A stretch of 64,000 bases of DNA from an uncultured Christensenellaceae bacterium (GTDB lineage Bacteria; Bacillota; Clostridia; Christensenellales; CAG-314), in the NCBI GenBank assembly GCA_910586625.1, contig CAJUIZ010000001.1, forward strand, positions 124,001 through 188,000, in the 5' to 3' direction. A program made the translations under genes and the position numbers. Positions within the stretch are counted from its first letter, which is position 1. Each line of letters begins with the position of its first letter. Shown piece by piece: positions 11,001-19,255 of this stretch. The notes beneath the pieces are model-generated. The model had not been told where the DNA came from. It did no database searches and worked only from the letters and a program-made list of their open reading frames with translations.

Positions 11001-14000
11001 CAACGGTTGCAGTATCCAGCCCGTTGCCGTAGGTTACGGACATATCCGCAGCGGTAACGGTTAACTCTTGCTTGTCAACCTTGAAGTACCAAGTATCGTC
11101 AAAGCCGTTGTAGTTATCCGATTGCGCCATTTCAAACACAACCTTATAATTACCGGCGTTGAAAGTTTTGTCCGTCTTGTGAATTTTGTCAAACAAGTCG
11201 TTTATCGCTTTGTTCAAATCGTCGGATGCGGCAATTTCCGCACTGCCGAGTTCCGTCGTATCGTTACGGTAAACCGTTACCCTAAACAAAGTATCGCGAT
11301 AAATAAGATCGAACGCTTTAAGGGCGTTTTTGCCTTCGGGGTTATAACCGTTAACGTGCGTTGTAGCATTGTAATCGCCGTATGTCCAAGCAAAACCGAG
11401 CAAGTCGATATTTGCCGTAACGTTGGTGGAAATATACTTGCCGTCCGCCGTGTTTGTCGCAAACAGCGTGTAGTCTGTATCCGTATACGCGTTATTTGCC
11501 CTTTCGATAATATAGGTGTTTGTATGCTCTGTGCCTGCAACCAAGACGCAGTTGCCCGTTAACGCAACTACGATTTCGTAGCCGACAACGGTATCGCCGT
11601 CGTATTTAACAATATTAGTTCCCGTGACAGAGCCGTCGCTGTCAAGAATATACGCATCTGTGCTTATACCGCTTGCAAGCAAAGCTTTATCAAGACCCTC
11701 AAGGCTTACCGTTCCGTTATCCGCGTAACCTGACATTTGCTCCGTTGCAAACGCTACGTCCGCTTCGACCGTCAGTTTGGTAGGCGTTGTTCCGTATGTT
11801 GCCGTGTAGTCATTGCCATCGTTAACCGTGACGGTTACGGGCAGCTGTTGTACAGTAAGCACGCTCGCGCCTGCGGCAAACGAGTAGTTGTCGCTTGTAA
11901 GACCGTCAATGTTAACTGCAAGGTCATAAGAACCGACTTTATCGCCGCGCGCATACGTTACGCCTTGCGCGTAGCCGTAGCTTACGCTGCCGCCGATAAC
12001 CGCGTCGCCGCGGAAACCTTCGATATCGCTTGACACAAGTCCTGCCACGGTATATACGCTGTTACTAAGCGCCGTTTGTCCGTTGTGACCGTTCAATAAA
12101 GCGTTGCGAAGGTCGCCGAGTGTCATTTGATATTCGCCGTTTGCGCCGTTGTAATTTTCAGGACCATTTTCGCCGAAGTAAATAGACAGGTTGACGGACA
12201 AGGTGAGCGTCGCCTTGGTAATATCTACATACACCAATACCACTTCGCTGTCGTTATGGTACTCTGCTTTCGCCTTAATTTTGTACCAACCGCTTTGAAG
12301 CACGTTGCGCACAAGTCCGTTGGCGTTGTTTCCCGTTACAATATACTCGGTCAATGTTACGTCAACACCTGCCGCAACGGCTTTTTGAGCGTCATTGTTG
12401 CCTGTAATTCCCGTAAAGCCTATGAACCAAGTAACCGTTTGACCGTTTTTAACGGGAGCGTTTTTATTTTGTAAAGCTTCGTGACTTTCGCCGTCGTACA
12501 TACCTGCGTAGCCTGTCACGGTAACGCCTGTGATGTCGGCTTCGGTAATTACGTAGTTGACTACACCTTCGCCGTCCAGCAGCTTGTTATCTGCGTTAAG
12601 GTTGGTTATAGCGTAGTTAGCGTTGTCTTTCAACGTAACTCCGATAGGATAGTTGCCTACTATCGACTTGTTATTGATTGCGGGCTTTACAACGGACTCA
12701 CTGTTTATATCTGTAACGAAAAGGGTAAACACCGTCGAAGCGGCAACGCCCGAAGGCAAGCCTTTACCGCCAACCGTAAAGTAAGCACTACCGTTCAAAT
12801 CAACGGGTTCATCGCCGTATTTGCTTGTTGCAAGCGTTTTGCCGTCGGTGCTGTTAACAGTTATTGTTATCTCACGTATTATAACGGTATATATGCCTTC
12901 TGTAACAGTCAGTTCGTAGTTGCCTTGCTCGTTAATAAGCTGCGGTACAACACGGTATGTTCCGACGTTTGTAAGATAGGTAGCTTCTACGTCTGCTTGC
13001 CCGTGAAGACTTGTAAGAAGCTTAACTTCAACCCAGTCGCTCCACGTCCCCGTAACAAAGCCGTCGCCGTCAACGGTCAACTGCCTGTCAGCAGCAGTTA
13101 TAGCATCTCCGTATACGTGGTTGAGTACATCCGTTCCGATTACGGCAATAACCTTGCGGTTAACAGTAAATTCTGCGGTATTATTTTCCAAGCCTTCTAT
13201 TGTGTAGTTGTCGTCGCTTATGCTGTTAATTGCAATAGTATGGGGTGCAACGGCTCCGTCCTTGTAGTTGACGTTTATAACCTTGGTGGTATCCAACGTA
13301 GGAATAGTATAATTATCGCCCGCATTCCTTTCGGCAACAGCTATGTTAGTAACCGTTACGCTGCGGGTATGCTCGCCGCCGTCGTACGTTGCCGAAGCGT
13401 TTTCGTCCCACGCAACCTGCGCCAACAGTTTGGAAACGGTAAAAGTCTGAGTGTCTGTCCATTGTTGATACTGTTTGTCATCTACAAAGTCTATTACAAT
13501 ATAAACGCTGTATTCGCCTGTATTCCAGGGCAAACCGTTTACCAGTTCGTCTGCACCAATAACTTTATTGTTTGCCGAATTCGCCGCCAACTTAGTAAAT
13601 GTGTACGTTATAGTCTTGATTGTCGCTTCGGGAATATTATTCTCGATTGTACGCCACGTTTCGTAACTTATTTTTGCGGTATTTTCTGCAAAATCTCCTG
13701 TAAGCAGATTCCAATATCCTGCGCCGTTAGCGCCGAACGTATATCCGCCGTCGTTGATTGTAAAGGTAATACCAACCTGCGAAGCGGTTATCGCATAATA
13801 CAGTTTGAGCTGCGCGCCTTTTTCGTTTGTCCAAATCGTATCGAAAACAGATCCGTTGGTTCCGTTATTACCGTAATTCGATCCGAGATAGCCGTCTTTC
13901 TTGTCGTTGTCATACGGGACGTTCCAAATGTAATTGTAAGCCAAATCGCCGTCCAAGGTTAACAACACGTAATAAAAGCCGCGTACTCTTTTTCCGTCGG

Positions 14001-17000
14001 AATCGAGATCGTTTCTCGAATCAGAAACCGCATCGCTTCCGCGAGTTCCGAACTTGACGGTAATGTTACTTAGCGAAGCGAACTTCTCCGTAAACATTGC
14101 CGACGCATCGTCTTTCAATTGTTCCATTGCGCGCAAATCACCCAAAATAGGAGAATCCATAATCGCGCGCTGAATTTCTATTTCGTTCCAAGAATACGAG
14201 TAAGACTTTTCGCCGAAATTGCCTTGCTCTGCGGCAAGATTGTCCGCCCAACAATAATTGGCACTGTCAATTATTGCAAACGTAACTGTGTAAGCGCCCG
14301 CATTGATAAACGTAAGCGTACCGTTCGTTACGTTAAAAGCAATACCTGTAGAATCGGCAAACGCTCTGTCCTGCTTATCCGCGTCGTCTACAAACCAGCT
14401 TGCGGGATATTTGCCGTCAACGCTTGCGGAAAGCTGCGTCCACAAATCATCGGAGTTGCCGTAAAGCGCGGTAGTCGTTTGCGCGGAGCCGGTATACGTT
14501 CCGCTTGCATTGCCGTTGTATTGCGGTTTGGCAATGCCTTTCTTGTAAACGAAGTAATCCGTCGAAAGATTGCTTCCGCCCGTCAACGTATAGTTATCGT
14601 TGTTAAGGCTTATGGCTTCGACCAAATATTTCTGCGCGGGAGTTGCATTATCAATTGTAATAACCGAACCGCTTGCGCTCTTGTATTGAACAGTAACGTC
14701 AACAACGTCGTCAGCCGCCGCTTTGTTATTCACGGTTGCGGAAGCGTTTGCCTTGGCGTCGCCGTAAGTCATAGACGTATTCGACCAGTCCAAATTAACA
14801 GCTAATTGATTGATAACGATATAAAACGTAAACACTTGCTGTTCATCGCTCGCAGCATTGTCGCCCGCGGTATTCCACTTGTAGTTGGCGGCAGGCTTTA
14901 CGGTTATAACGTACTTATCTACCGCAGTGCCGTTCATCTTGACGTAACGCATCGATATGTCGTTCCCTGTAGCGCCGTCAACGGAAATATCGATGTAATA
15001 CTTTCCGCCGTTAATATAGGGGGTTTTTCCTTCCGTCGATATGAAGTCGGAAAACTTCTTTTCCGTGCCGAAATAGGTAAATGTTATCGTGTTTCCCGAA
15101 ATAGCGAAATTTCCGTCGCCGCCGTTCGTAAGCGTAATTACGTCCAAGCCCGACGGTGTGATAACAAACTTGCAGCGGATAGCTTCAAGCTCCGTTCCTT
15201 CCGTAGGCAGATAATAGTTGAGATAGGTTTTGTCTCCCGCAACGGATGCCGTCCAATCGGTTACCGCAATGTAGAAGGTTCCCGCCGTAGTTATCTTATT
15301 GCCGGAAATCGCCGTAGTATAGGCGTCGTCGGAATACAGCGTTGTAGAAAAACCAATCTTTGTCGCGTCGTCGCCGAATAATTCCAAAGTAAATTCGGGC
15401 GTTTGCTGCGGTTCGTCGCCTTCTACGTACTGATACGGGTCAGTATAATTCCAACTTCCTTTTAGCGGAGCGCGGTTTACGGTGTACACGATTTTCCGCG
15501 TTTCACCCGTTTGATCGTCGTTCCAAGTGTAGTTGTCCGTATCGGCAATTGCCACAGTTACGGTGTACGTTCCTGCGTTTTTAACCTTAAAGCCGCCGTT
15601 TGTTACGGTAAAATCGGCAAGAGTTAAACCTTCTGCGGCGTAACCTTTACCCACTATTGCCGTAATGTTGAGTACGCCTGCGGACGGGACGGTAAAGAAC
15701 TGATTGTGCCAACCTGCGCCCGTTGCACCGCTGAGCGCAAACTGAGCTTGAACGGTTTGCTCTTCGCCGTTATATGTCGTTTGGTTGTCCGTATCGGAAA
15801 AACCGAGAGCGGACACATATGCCTTGTAAATTGTTCCGTAGTAATTGATTACGTTGTCTTCGTCGCCATTACTCCACTTGTAGTTGGAGTTAAGCGTAAT
15901 TGTCACTACGTAGTCGCCCGCTTGCGTAAGAGTTATTTGATTGCCGCTTACGTTAATAGCGTCAATGGTATCAGTAGACGACAAACGCGTACCTGCAACA
16001 GCAACAGTTAAAATTGCACTTCCGTCGGGAGCCGAGTTGGCGTTGTCAAGCAGCCAGTTTTTGAGAGTGGAAACAAGCTCTGTGCCATATTGCCATATGT
16101 AATTGGTGCCTTCGGACTGCAACCAAGGCGCACCGTCTTTGGTCAATTCAACCTTGTCAACCGCCTTGGGTGAAATCTCGAACTCCACTTCCACCGCGGG
16201 CAAGTTGTATTCTTTAGATGCAGCCGCTCCGTCAACCGTATTCAAGTCCTTAGTAGGATATTTTGCAACATAACTGCCTATCGCCCAAGTTTTGGAATCG
16301 GCAGTAAGCGCAGCCGTTTCACCTTTCTTATAAAACTCTACGTTGTCCCAGTCAACGTCTACAAAGCCCTTCAAGTTTGTTTTGTTTATCGTAAGGTTGC
16401 TTGCGGTTTCGAGATAGGCGGAAATATCGTCGCCGTAATTAAACGTGTTTTTGTGGGCGTATACGGTAAAGCTCAAACTTGCTGCAACAATCTTAAATTC
16501 TTTCGTAATGCTATCCGATTCCGTCGTTCCGTCCCAAAGAACGTAGTTTGCGCCCTTTTCGCCCGTCTTCAACGCAAGCGTGATATTGTAGGTATCGACA
16601 AGCAGCATTGTTTTATCGGCGGTAAGACTTAAAACTTCGTCAATCTTATCGTCGTATGCCAAACTTTTGCCTGATGCGGCAAGATCGATAACATCGTTTG
16701 CTTGAAATTGCTTGCCTGTAAACTCCGCACTTGCCTTGATTGCGCCGACGGAAATAAAACGCTTGGTAATCTCGAAATCAACGGGTTCGCTCTTTGCGTA
16801 TTGATACCAAGGCGTTTCGGCGGTTTCCACATAAACTTCGTAAGTACCGACTGCCGTAGGCGTTTCGTATTTGTCACCGTTTTTCAATTCGCCATTGCCG
16901 TCAACTACGGAATATACCAATCGGAAATAAGGCACGTCCGCAACGCTTGCGGTCTCCTGCGTAAACGGATCGCCGTATTCTGCTCCTACGCGAGTACTGC

Positions 17001-18546
17001 GCCCCGAAGCGAAATTCATAGACGGGCTGCCCTCCACTGTCGCCTCAAAGGAATAGGACGAAACGTCGCCGTATTCTTCCGTTTGGTCGTGAGAAAATTC
17101 CAACGTAACGGCCGCGCCGGAAACTGTGATAGTATACGTCAAAACGTAAAGAGTACGATCAAGTCCTTCCACTCCGCTGGGGTCTGCCCATTTATAGTCG
17201 CCATCTTCACTTAACGTAACGGTAAGTTGATATATGCCGCCTTTATAAAATGTAGCCGTGTATCCGCTATCATTGTCGCCCGCAAGAGTACCTTTGTCGA
17301 GAGTGACCGAAATTGTATTAACTTCACCGTCTAACTTAGGAATATTATTCAACGTAACGGAAACTCCGCCGTCGGCATAAGGCACTTCTGCGTCGCTTAG
17401 CGTGGGAACCTGTATGAAACTCTGTTCAACACTAATTCCATACCAATCGTTATCCCCGCTTGAATAACTTAGCGTTTTGCCGTTTGTTGAAATGGGGAAA
17501 TTGATACTGAATTTCGCATACGTTGCTTTTTTAGTAAGGAATTCTTTCCCTTCTCCTAATAAGTTTCCATAATAATCGTCATAATATGAAACTGTAATGT
17601 ATTCTTTGAAGTCTTCCGCCGGAACGCTTATCGGCGCGCCAGTATAACGGAGACTAATACTATAATCGGAAAAATCAAAATCGGATCTCGCCAACTGTTT
17701 CGAAAAACCGCTTTTTTGAGATATACCCGTAATCGAAGTCGGCTCAACATAAGTAACTGTTAGATTATCGATAGTAGCAGATTTTAATGAAGAAATCTGA
17801 GAAAATCCGCCCTGAACAAGCTGTTCAATACCTGTGCTTGACAGCTTGACGGATAACGACTTTTTATATGTATTTTCGGCGTTACCGTCTGACAAAGATT
17901 TCAAATACTCGGCAGTAGGAGTCAACGCGCCTTCCGCTTCTACATATTCGTCAGACACCGAAGTCACAAAAGATCCGTCGGTGCGCGTGATAGAAATCAG
18001 CCCTTTCAAATTGAATATCTTTACGAAGTCTGCATTTCTGCCAAGATTCATATCCGAAGTCAGGTTCAATCCGAACGGATTAAAACCCGATATTACCAAC
18101 GCATAGTTTTCCAGCTTTTTGAAATTTAGCGTTAGGTCTTGGTCGATTTCCACTCCCTTTGCAGTAGTAGCCGTAATGTGAATAAGCGCGGTGTGACTGT
18201 CTTTACTGTTGTCACCCGTGCCGTTCGTCCAAGTATAATTATCTGCCGTCAACGCTATCGTTTCATCCGTGCCGTCGTCATATACTACCTTTACGCCGCC
18301 TATTCTTGCAAGCGCGTCCTGCTCGCTCATAGTCTGCGTAAAAGCATAGTACTGTTGCGGAGACGTATCGCGCCAGTACGTACCGTCAAATTCGTAGCCG
18401 TCAGCCGCAACGATAGATATTTCCTTTACCGCCGCGCCCGTTTCGTCGGCGGCGTAAGCAAACATGCCCGCGCACAGCGAAAGGACCAGTACCGCAACAC
18501 ACAGTACCAGCGCCAACGTCCATTTCCCATTTTTGTATTTTTCCAT
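5038..18546 (-). CDS. Giant secreted MBG/Ig-like repeat surface protein (4502 aa)
   Basis: 4502 residues from an ATG with AAGGAG upstream. A signal peptide (about 1-31, KWTLALVLCVAVLVLSLCAG) leads into thousands of residues of beta-rich repeats. Recurring patterns are VTYGN or EYGD, GTYTVTVA, DNYTW or NYKWN, and closing ITKRFI- or VNRKV-like strands. These are hallmarks of MBG/YDG-type immunoglobulin-like modules of bacterial adhesins. The C-terminus has one transmembrane helix (about 4424-4451) and a 51-residue charged cytoplasmic tail. There is no LPXTG sorting signal, so anchoring is by the membrane helix. Probable role: a very long stalk or adhesin. Ligand unknown. It is coupled to the 3401-5038 gene by TAATG. 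No break in the frame is seen over 13.5 kb, so it is intact and under selection. Confidence 0.9.
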   Translation of the reverse strand: MEKYKNGKWTLALVLCVAVLVLSLCAGMFAYAADETGAAVKEISIVAADGYEFDGTYWRDTSPQQYYAFTQTMSEQDALARIGGVKVVYDDGTDETIALTADNYTWTNGTGDNSKDSHTALIHITATTAKGVEIDQDLTLNFKKLENYALVISGFNPFGLNLTSDMNLGRNADFVKIFNLKGLISITRTDGSFVTSVSDEYVEAEGALTPTAEYLKSLSDGNAENTYKKSLSVKLSSTGIEQLVQGGFSQISSLKSATIDNLTVTYVEPTSITGISQKSGFSKQLARSDFDFSDYSISLRYTGAPISVPAEDFKEYITVSYYDDYYGNLLGEGKEFLTKKATYAKFSINFPISTNGKTLSYSSGDNDWYGISVEQSFIQVPTLSDAEVPYADGGVSVTLNNIPKLDGEVNTISVTLDKGTLAGDNDSGYTATFYKGGIYQLTVTLSEDGDYKWADPSGVEGLDRTLYVLTYTITVSGAAVTLEFSHDQTEEYGDVSSYSFEATVEGSPSMNFASGRSTRVGAEYGDPFTQETASVADVPYFRLVYSVVDGNGELKNGDKYETPTAVGTYEVYVETAETPWYQYAKSEPVDFEITKRFISVGAIKASAEFTGKQFQANDVIDLAASGKSLAYDDKIDEVLSLTADKTMLLVDTYNITLALKTGEKGANYVLWDGTTESDSITKEFKIVAASLSFTVYAHKNTFNYGDDISAYLETASNLTINKTNLKGFVDVDWDNVEFYKKGETAALTADSKTWAIGSYVAKYPTKDLNTVDGAAASKEYNLPAVEVEFEISPKAVDKVELTKDGAPWLQSEGTNYIWQYGTELVSTLKNWLLDNANSAPDGSAILTVAVAGTRLSSTDTIDAINVSGNQITLTQAGDYVVTITLNSNYKWSNGDEDNVINYYGTIYKAYVSALGFSDTDNQTTYNGEEQTVQAQFALSGATGAGWHNQFFTVPSAGVLNITAIVGKGYAAEGLTLADFTVTNGGFKVKNAGTYTVTVAIADTDNYTWNDDQTGETRKIVYTVNRAPLKGSWNYTDPYQYVEGDEPQQTPEFTLELFGDDATKIGFSTTLYSDDAYTTAISGNKITTAGTFYIAVTDWTASVAGDKTYLNYYLPTEGTELEAIRCKFVITPSGLDVITLTNGGDGNFAISGNTITFTYFGTEKKFSDFISTEGKTPYINGGKYYIDISVDGATGNDISMRYVKMNGTAVDKYVITVKPAANYKWNTAGDNAASDEQQVFTFYIVINQLAVNLDWSNTSMTYGDAKANASATVNNKAAADDVVDVTVQYKSASGSVITIDNATPAQKYLVEAISLNNDNYTLTGGSNLSTDYFVYKKGIAKPQYNGNASGTYTGSAQTTTALYGNSDDLWTQLSASVDGKYPASWFVDDADKQDRAFADSTGIAFNVTNGTLTFINAGAYTVTFAIIDSANYCWADNLAAEQGNFGEKSYSYSWNEIEIQRAIMDSPILGDLRAMEQLKDDASAMFTEKFASLSNITVKFGTRGSDAVSDSRNDLDSDGKRVRGFYYVLLTLDGDLAYNYIWNVPYDNDKKDGYLGSNYGNNGTNGSVFDTIWTNEKGAQLKLYYAITASQVGITFTINDGGYTFGANGAGYWNLLTGDFAENTAKISYETWRTIENNIPEATIKTITYTFTKLAANSANNKVIGADELVNGLPWNTGEYSVYIVIDFVDDKQYQQWTDTQTFTVSKLLAQVAWDENASATYDGGEHTRSVTVTNIAVAERNAGDNYTIPTLDTTKVINVNYKDGAVAPHTIAINSISDDNYTIEGLENNTAEFTVNRKVIAVIGTDVLNHVYGDAITAADRQLTVDGDGFVTGTWSDWVEVKLLTSLHGQADVEATYLTNVGTYRVVPQLINEQGNYELTVTEGIYTVIIREITITVNSTDGKTLATSKYGDEPVDLNGSAYFTVGGKGLPSGVAASTVFTLFVTDINSESVVKPAINNKSIVGNYPIGVTLKDNANYAITNLNADNKLLDGEGVVNYVITEADITGVTVTGYAGMYDGESHEALQNKNAPVKNGQTVTWFIGFTGITGNNDAQKAVAAGVDVTLTEYIVTGNNANGLVRNVLQSGWYKIKAKAEYHNDSEVVLVYVDITKATLTLSVNLSIYFGENGPENYNGANGEYQMTLGDLRNALLNGHNGQTALSNSVYTVAGLVSSDIEGFRGDAVIGGSVSYGYAQGVTYARGDKVGSYDLAVNIDGLTSDNYSFAAGASVLTVQQLPVTVTVNDGNDYTATYGTTPTKLTVEADVAFATEQMSGYADNGTVSLEGLDKALLASGISTDAYILDSDGSVTGTNIVKYDGDTVVGYEIVVALTGNCVLVAGTEHTNTYIIERANNAYTDTDYTLFATNTADGKYISTNVTANIDLLGFAWTYGDYNATTHVNGYNPEGKNALKAFDLIYRDTLFRVTVYRNDTTELGSAEIAASDDLNKAINDLFDKIHKTDKTFNAGNYKVVFEMAQSDNYNGFDDTWYFKVDKQELTVTAADMSVTYGNGLDTATVDINALTNNTNEYYRFTVGGLVSNGGTADTFESLGITMAFSSSYQAGYASGSVGTYVISDTSEHVHANYAISQIDGKLIVAPREITVEIVNLDNFFNLLLLQQTGGNYGYTYEEAKALQFILKSGSFAAGDSEGVIDLSKETLFTKQSVFMLNTEALTAAVDGYKTNNVGDYPIYVTAGAHYISKHNADENNYVITVNGALTAPENVNAIGVNAGRFTIKPAQIRSELSQGFADNTYNGQPKPYYLQTNLPAGVNVDFVANYYEYANGDYTGDRTELGTNAPINAGYYRVEFRPVSNPNYVSSSLGQNYSIAKATITIGTGETTNSKGYSSGTENGISGVYFNGGEFIRSVTFSGFQNGEKINLSWKIESSLYKGQSIGTLGQEFFLTCIPTMGDNSFSFTVRNAGQYSVTIALADGEEADGKQFLANNYKLSGNATLTLNVLRETLTISSNDTTVEYGSPLSDADRFDGFKPTYTLHYLRDEDAKTLLNEEKDKSYLKLNNTAKDLYTTNYTPNSSTWGGSYNLSFDTAILDAYNFVVTTANDQGNLTVRARMITVTVKGYPENSTAACTYAGTHDHNDCLQDALKSNKAKFFTIDYEGMTDPSDFEAYNLLNDLDLSIATNRYSAGSTPMLPTESSDRFAVKFVNTDGEELSTSNIGDNTGKLSYEILPKTLHVVLIQKGGELVTNGVNQVTIPYGTDAATMLAIKFYGWVDGEGTPDGELNVTTNNVTVKSYDLNGYAPWTSIAGSSFTIKPVVSSANNNYAIDVTAIETKLTVDSLILNETVKNVYYKELGTDDAPNYNNGIFGAARRIDISFTYGNGLTLPANAATVTYKDTYGLGENVYPTKSGTYLATVEFQTNANGKLNYKFADGASKTFSDWQVLKKQISLNWSDPSIIVDSGSQTNAVASFVKSIMEIDSFNHNSTSIKDSDVYTATDSGLTLTVSGAGRFDLTVRFNADADKNYEWDDGTVGSKVIFFNAILQDAKVTVEVEIADVTFGNDINITKQKVINALNNEISDATVMFTYASVEYFDGIANGTYDGSVSGLAFNVIPRNAGWYVARAYYAGNSSYGAAQTYYVFCINKAIVNKPTFTANASMYNGTTLFADIGYNTQIVFVREYIGSDNIASSDYATTSNGATVRALNAGAYTVKLALRDADNYQWASDVGDLDDNAVVLTWNIAKADTNAITWSQGNIYEVDYGTPFVATATATFTASVQYAYAPTGGVAIGDASSITDWGSVRPSQHGTYYVRAYCADTNNYPAATDYKLITINKATLFATVNGTMTYEDKWAEGKFTYVITDANGNVSNITFTEGQLTYVLTDANLNKDALSVGSYDVKLETSGGIVTGLTNANYQVKLAEKLGKVVVSPRRINVTIGDAQGYYGETPDMSKVNITVLEQWTAGDVRDVLGLELNPNATATANVGSYQITATKTNANYDVIFRNGWYTVRPLNVSVALEQGGGVYGGNIQDVRITHVYKIEDDGSKTDIGVDALDFTYRYTGTTYGGSNVNQAFAPTLAGQYIASIVSIKDSDRYNKSNYNLDLNAGEISVPFTVSKKSVDAGRLIVENAAYTNSNIKPTVTVPSDDEAQAMFYYTDGTAVKLVYTQDDQVFKTVGPHTFYLTLVDPDNYEWLTVTTAQREMTFRIVKAQNSLVTEGGETKPIIIADWTFGQTANTPTATIKYGDSAQIVFEYSKEADKGYSYNVPTSAGTYYVRATMPADDNYEAFTSAPVQFTINKARLTAPTLTLVTEGEAKNDVYTGKRLFSTVIGYDSLLMRPFYDADKVTVNAIGSSVTVVATDAGTYTVTFALADSDNYCYASGANEVTLSWTIARQKVELPTANNNTYIVNGKDLVYTPNGFDSSIMNIEGNVTAYGGNFTATVTLKDTANYEWADDPNRVDVKFEWSVIGINVVFIVIICVVSGACVALAIMAAIQAIRHRGRKRAEARAIDKRSKADGWTGKEPEQEIASAETSQDKTEAETKEGGNE

Positions 18547-18663
18547 TTTACAGCTCCTTTTCCGCAGGTATATGCGAAAACAGTTATTTATATGAGATAA
18601 TTATTATAAACCGTCCTTAGATTTACAAGATTTCGATTGATAGTCTTTTCGAGCCTTGTCGAT

Positions 18664-18693
18664 AAAAAAACCTTACAGCACGGAGCCGTAAGG
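18664..18693 (-). terminator. Terminator of the small coiled-coil gene
   Basis: CCTTAC (18671-18676) pairs with GTAAGG (18688-18693), and on the minus strand the hairpin is followed by seven T (18664-18670). Confidence 0.75.
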
Positions 18694-18741
18694 TCGTTAG
18701 TCTTGGCAAGTCAAATTGGTTTGTTTATCCGAATAGGAGCG

Positions 18742-18750
18742 CCCCCCCCC
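18742..18750. repeat. C9 homopolymer tract
   Basis: Nine consecutive C, eight bases past the stop codon of the 18758-18982 gene. It is one of five G/C tracts of 8-10 in intergenic DNA of this window. I see no promoter elements around this one. Confidence 0.9.
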
Positions 18751-18757
18751 GTTTCGG

Positions 18758-18982
18758 TTATAAATTTTTCAATTCTTCCTTCAATTTACGCAGGTTTTCC
18801 CGTTCTACTTCGATAAGCGACGTATACACACGAAAATATTGCGCGTCCTCGTCGTTAAGCTTGGTGTTGTTAAGAATGGATTGCAACAACGCCGTTTGCG
18901 AACGTCTGCACTTGTTTTCCAATTCTTCTATTTCCCTTTCGCTGTCCATAATGGCGCGCTTCAAATCACTTTTCTTCGACAT
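18758..18982 (-). CDS. Small coiled-coil protein of unknown function
   Basis: 74 residues, almost entirely helical and highly charged. It starts MSKKSDLKRAIMDSEREIEE, has KCRRS in the middle and ends ERENLRKLKEELKNL, with heptad-like spacing of Leu/Ile that suggests a two-helix coiled coil. It has no signal peptide, so it is cytoplasmic. AAGGAG lies seven bases before the ATG, and it has its own promoter (TTGATA / 17 / TATAAT) and terminator, so it is a genuine monocistronic gene despite its size. It lies between the giant surface protein gene and the M60 protease gene. I do not recognise the family. Confidence 0.75.
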   Translation of the reverse strand: MSKKSDLKRAIMDSEREIEELENKCRRSQTALLQSILNNTKLNDEDAQYFRVYTSLIEVERENLRKLKEELKNL

Positions 18983-19062
18983 TTTGTTCTCCTTAATTCA
19001 AGCGGAGTACGGCGCATCCCGCTTCGGACGTTACTTCCGCTTATAACTATTTCACGCATATT

Positions 19063-19091
19063 ATTATACTTTCTTTTTATACAAATATCAA
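19063..19091 (-). promoter_or_regulatory. Promoter of the small coiled-coil gene
   Basis: Minus-strand TTGATA (19086-19091), 17-bp spacer, TATAAT (19063-19068). The leader is about 75 nt. Confidence 0.7.
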
Positions 19092-19169
19092 GTAAATAAG
19101 GAAAAAATGTGTAAAAAAATGTTCCTTTTTTGCGGAAAAATTGACTTTTTGCGATATTTCTCATATAAG

Positions 19170-19210
19170 AACGGGACGCATTTCGCATTTAACGCGAAAT
19201 ACGTCCCGTT
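19170..19210 (-). terminator. Long hairpin after the M60 peptidase gene
   Basis: A 17-bp stem with one mismatch (19170-19186 with 19194-19210, loop of 7) sits 46 bp past the stop at 19256. The T-run is weak, so it may stabilise the 3' end rather than terminate strongly. Confidence 0.6.
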
Positions 19211-19255
19211 ACTGCACCGCCCTTGGAATAAGCGCGGATACATATTTTGTCCGTA

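Noticed and set aside
5038..18546. Long plus-strand frames opposite the giant gene (for example 12481-13962)
   Set aside because: They are shadows of the codon bias of the repeat protein; no ribosome sites, odd composition rich in Val, Cys and Arg.
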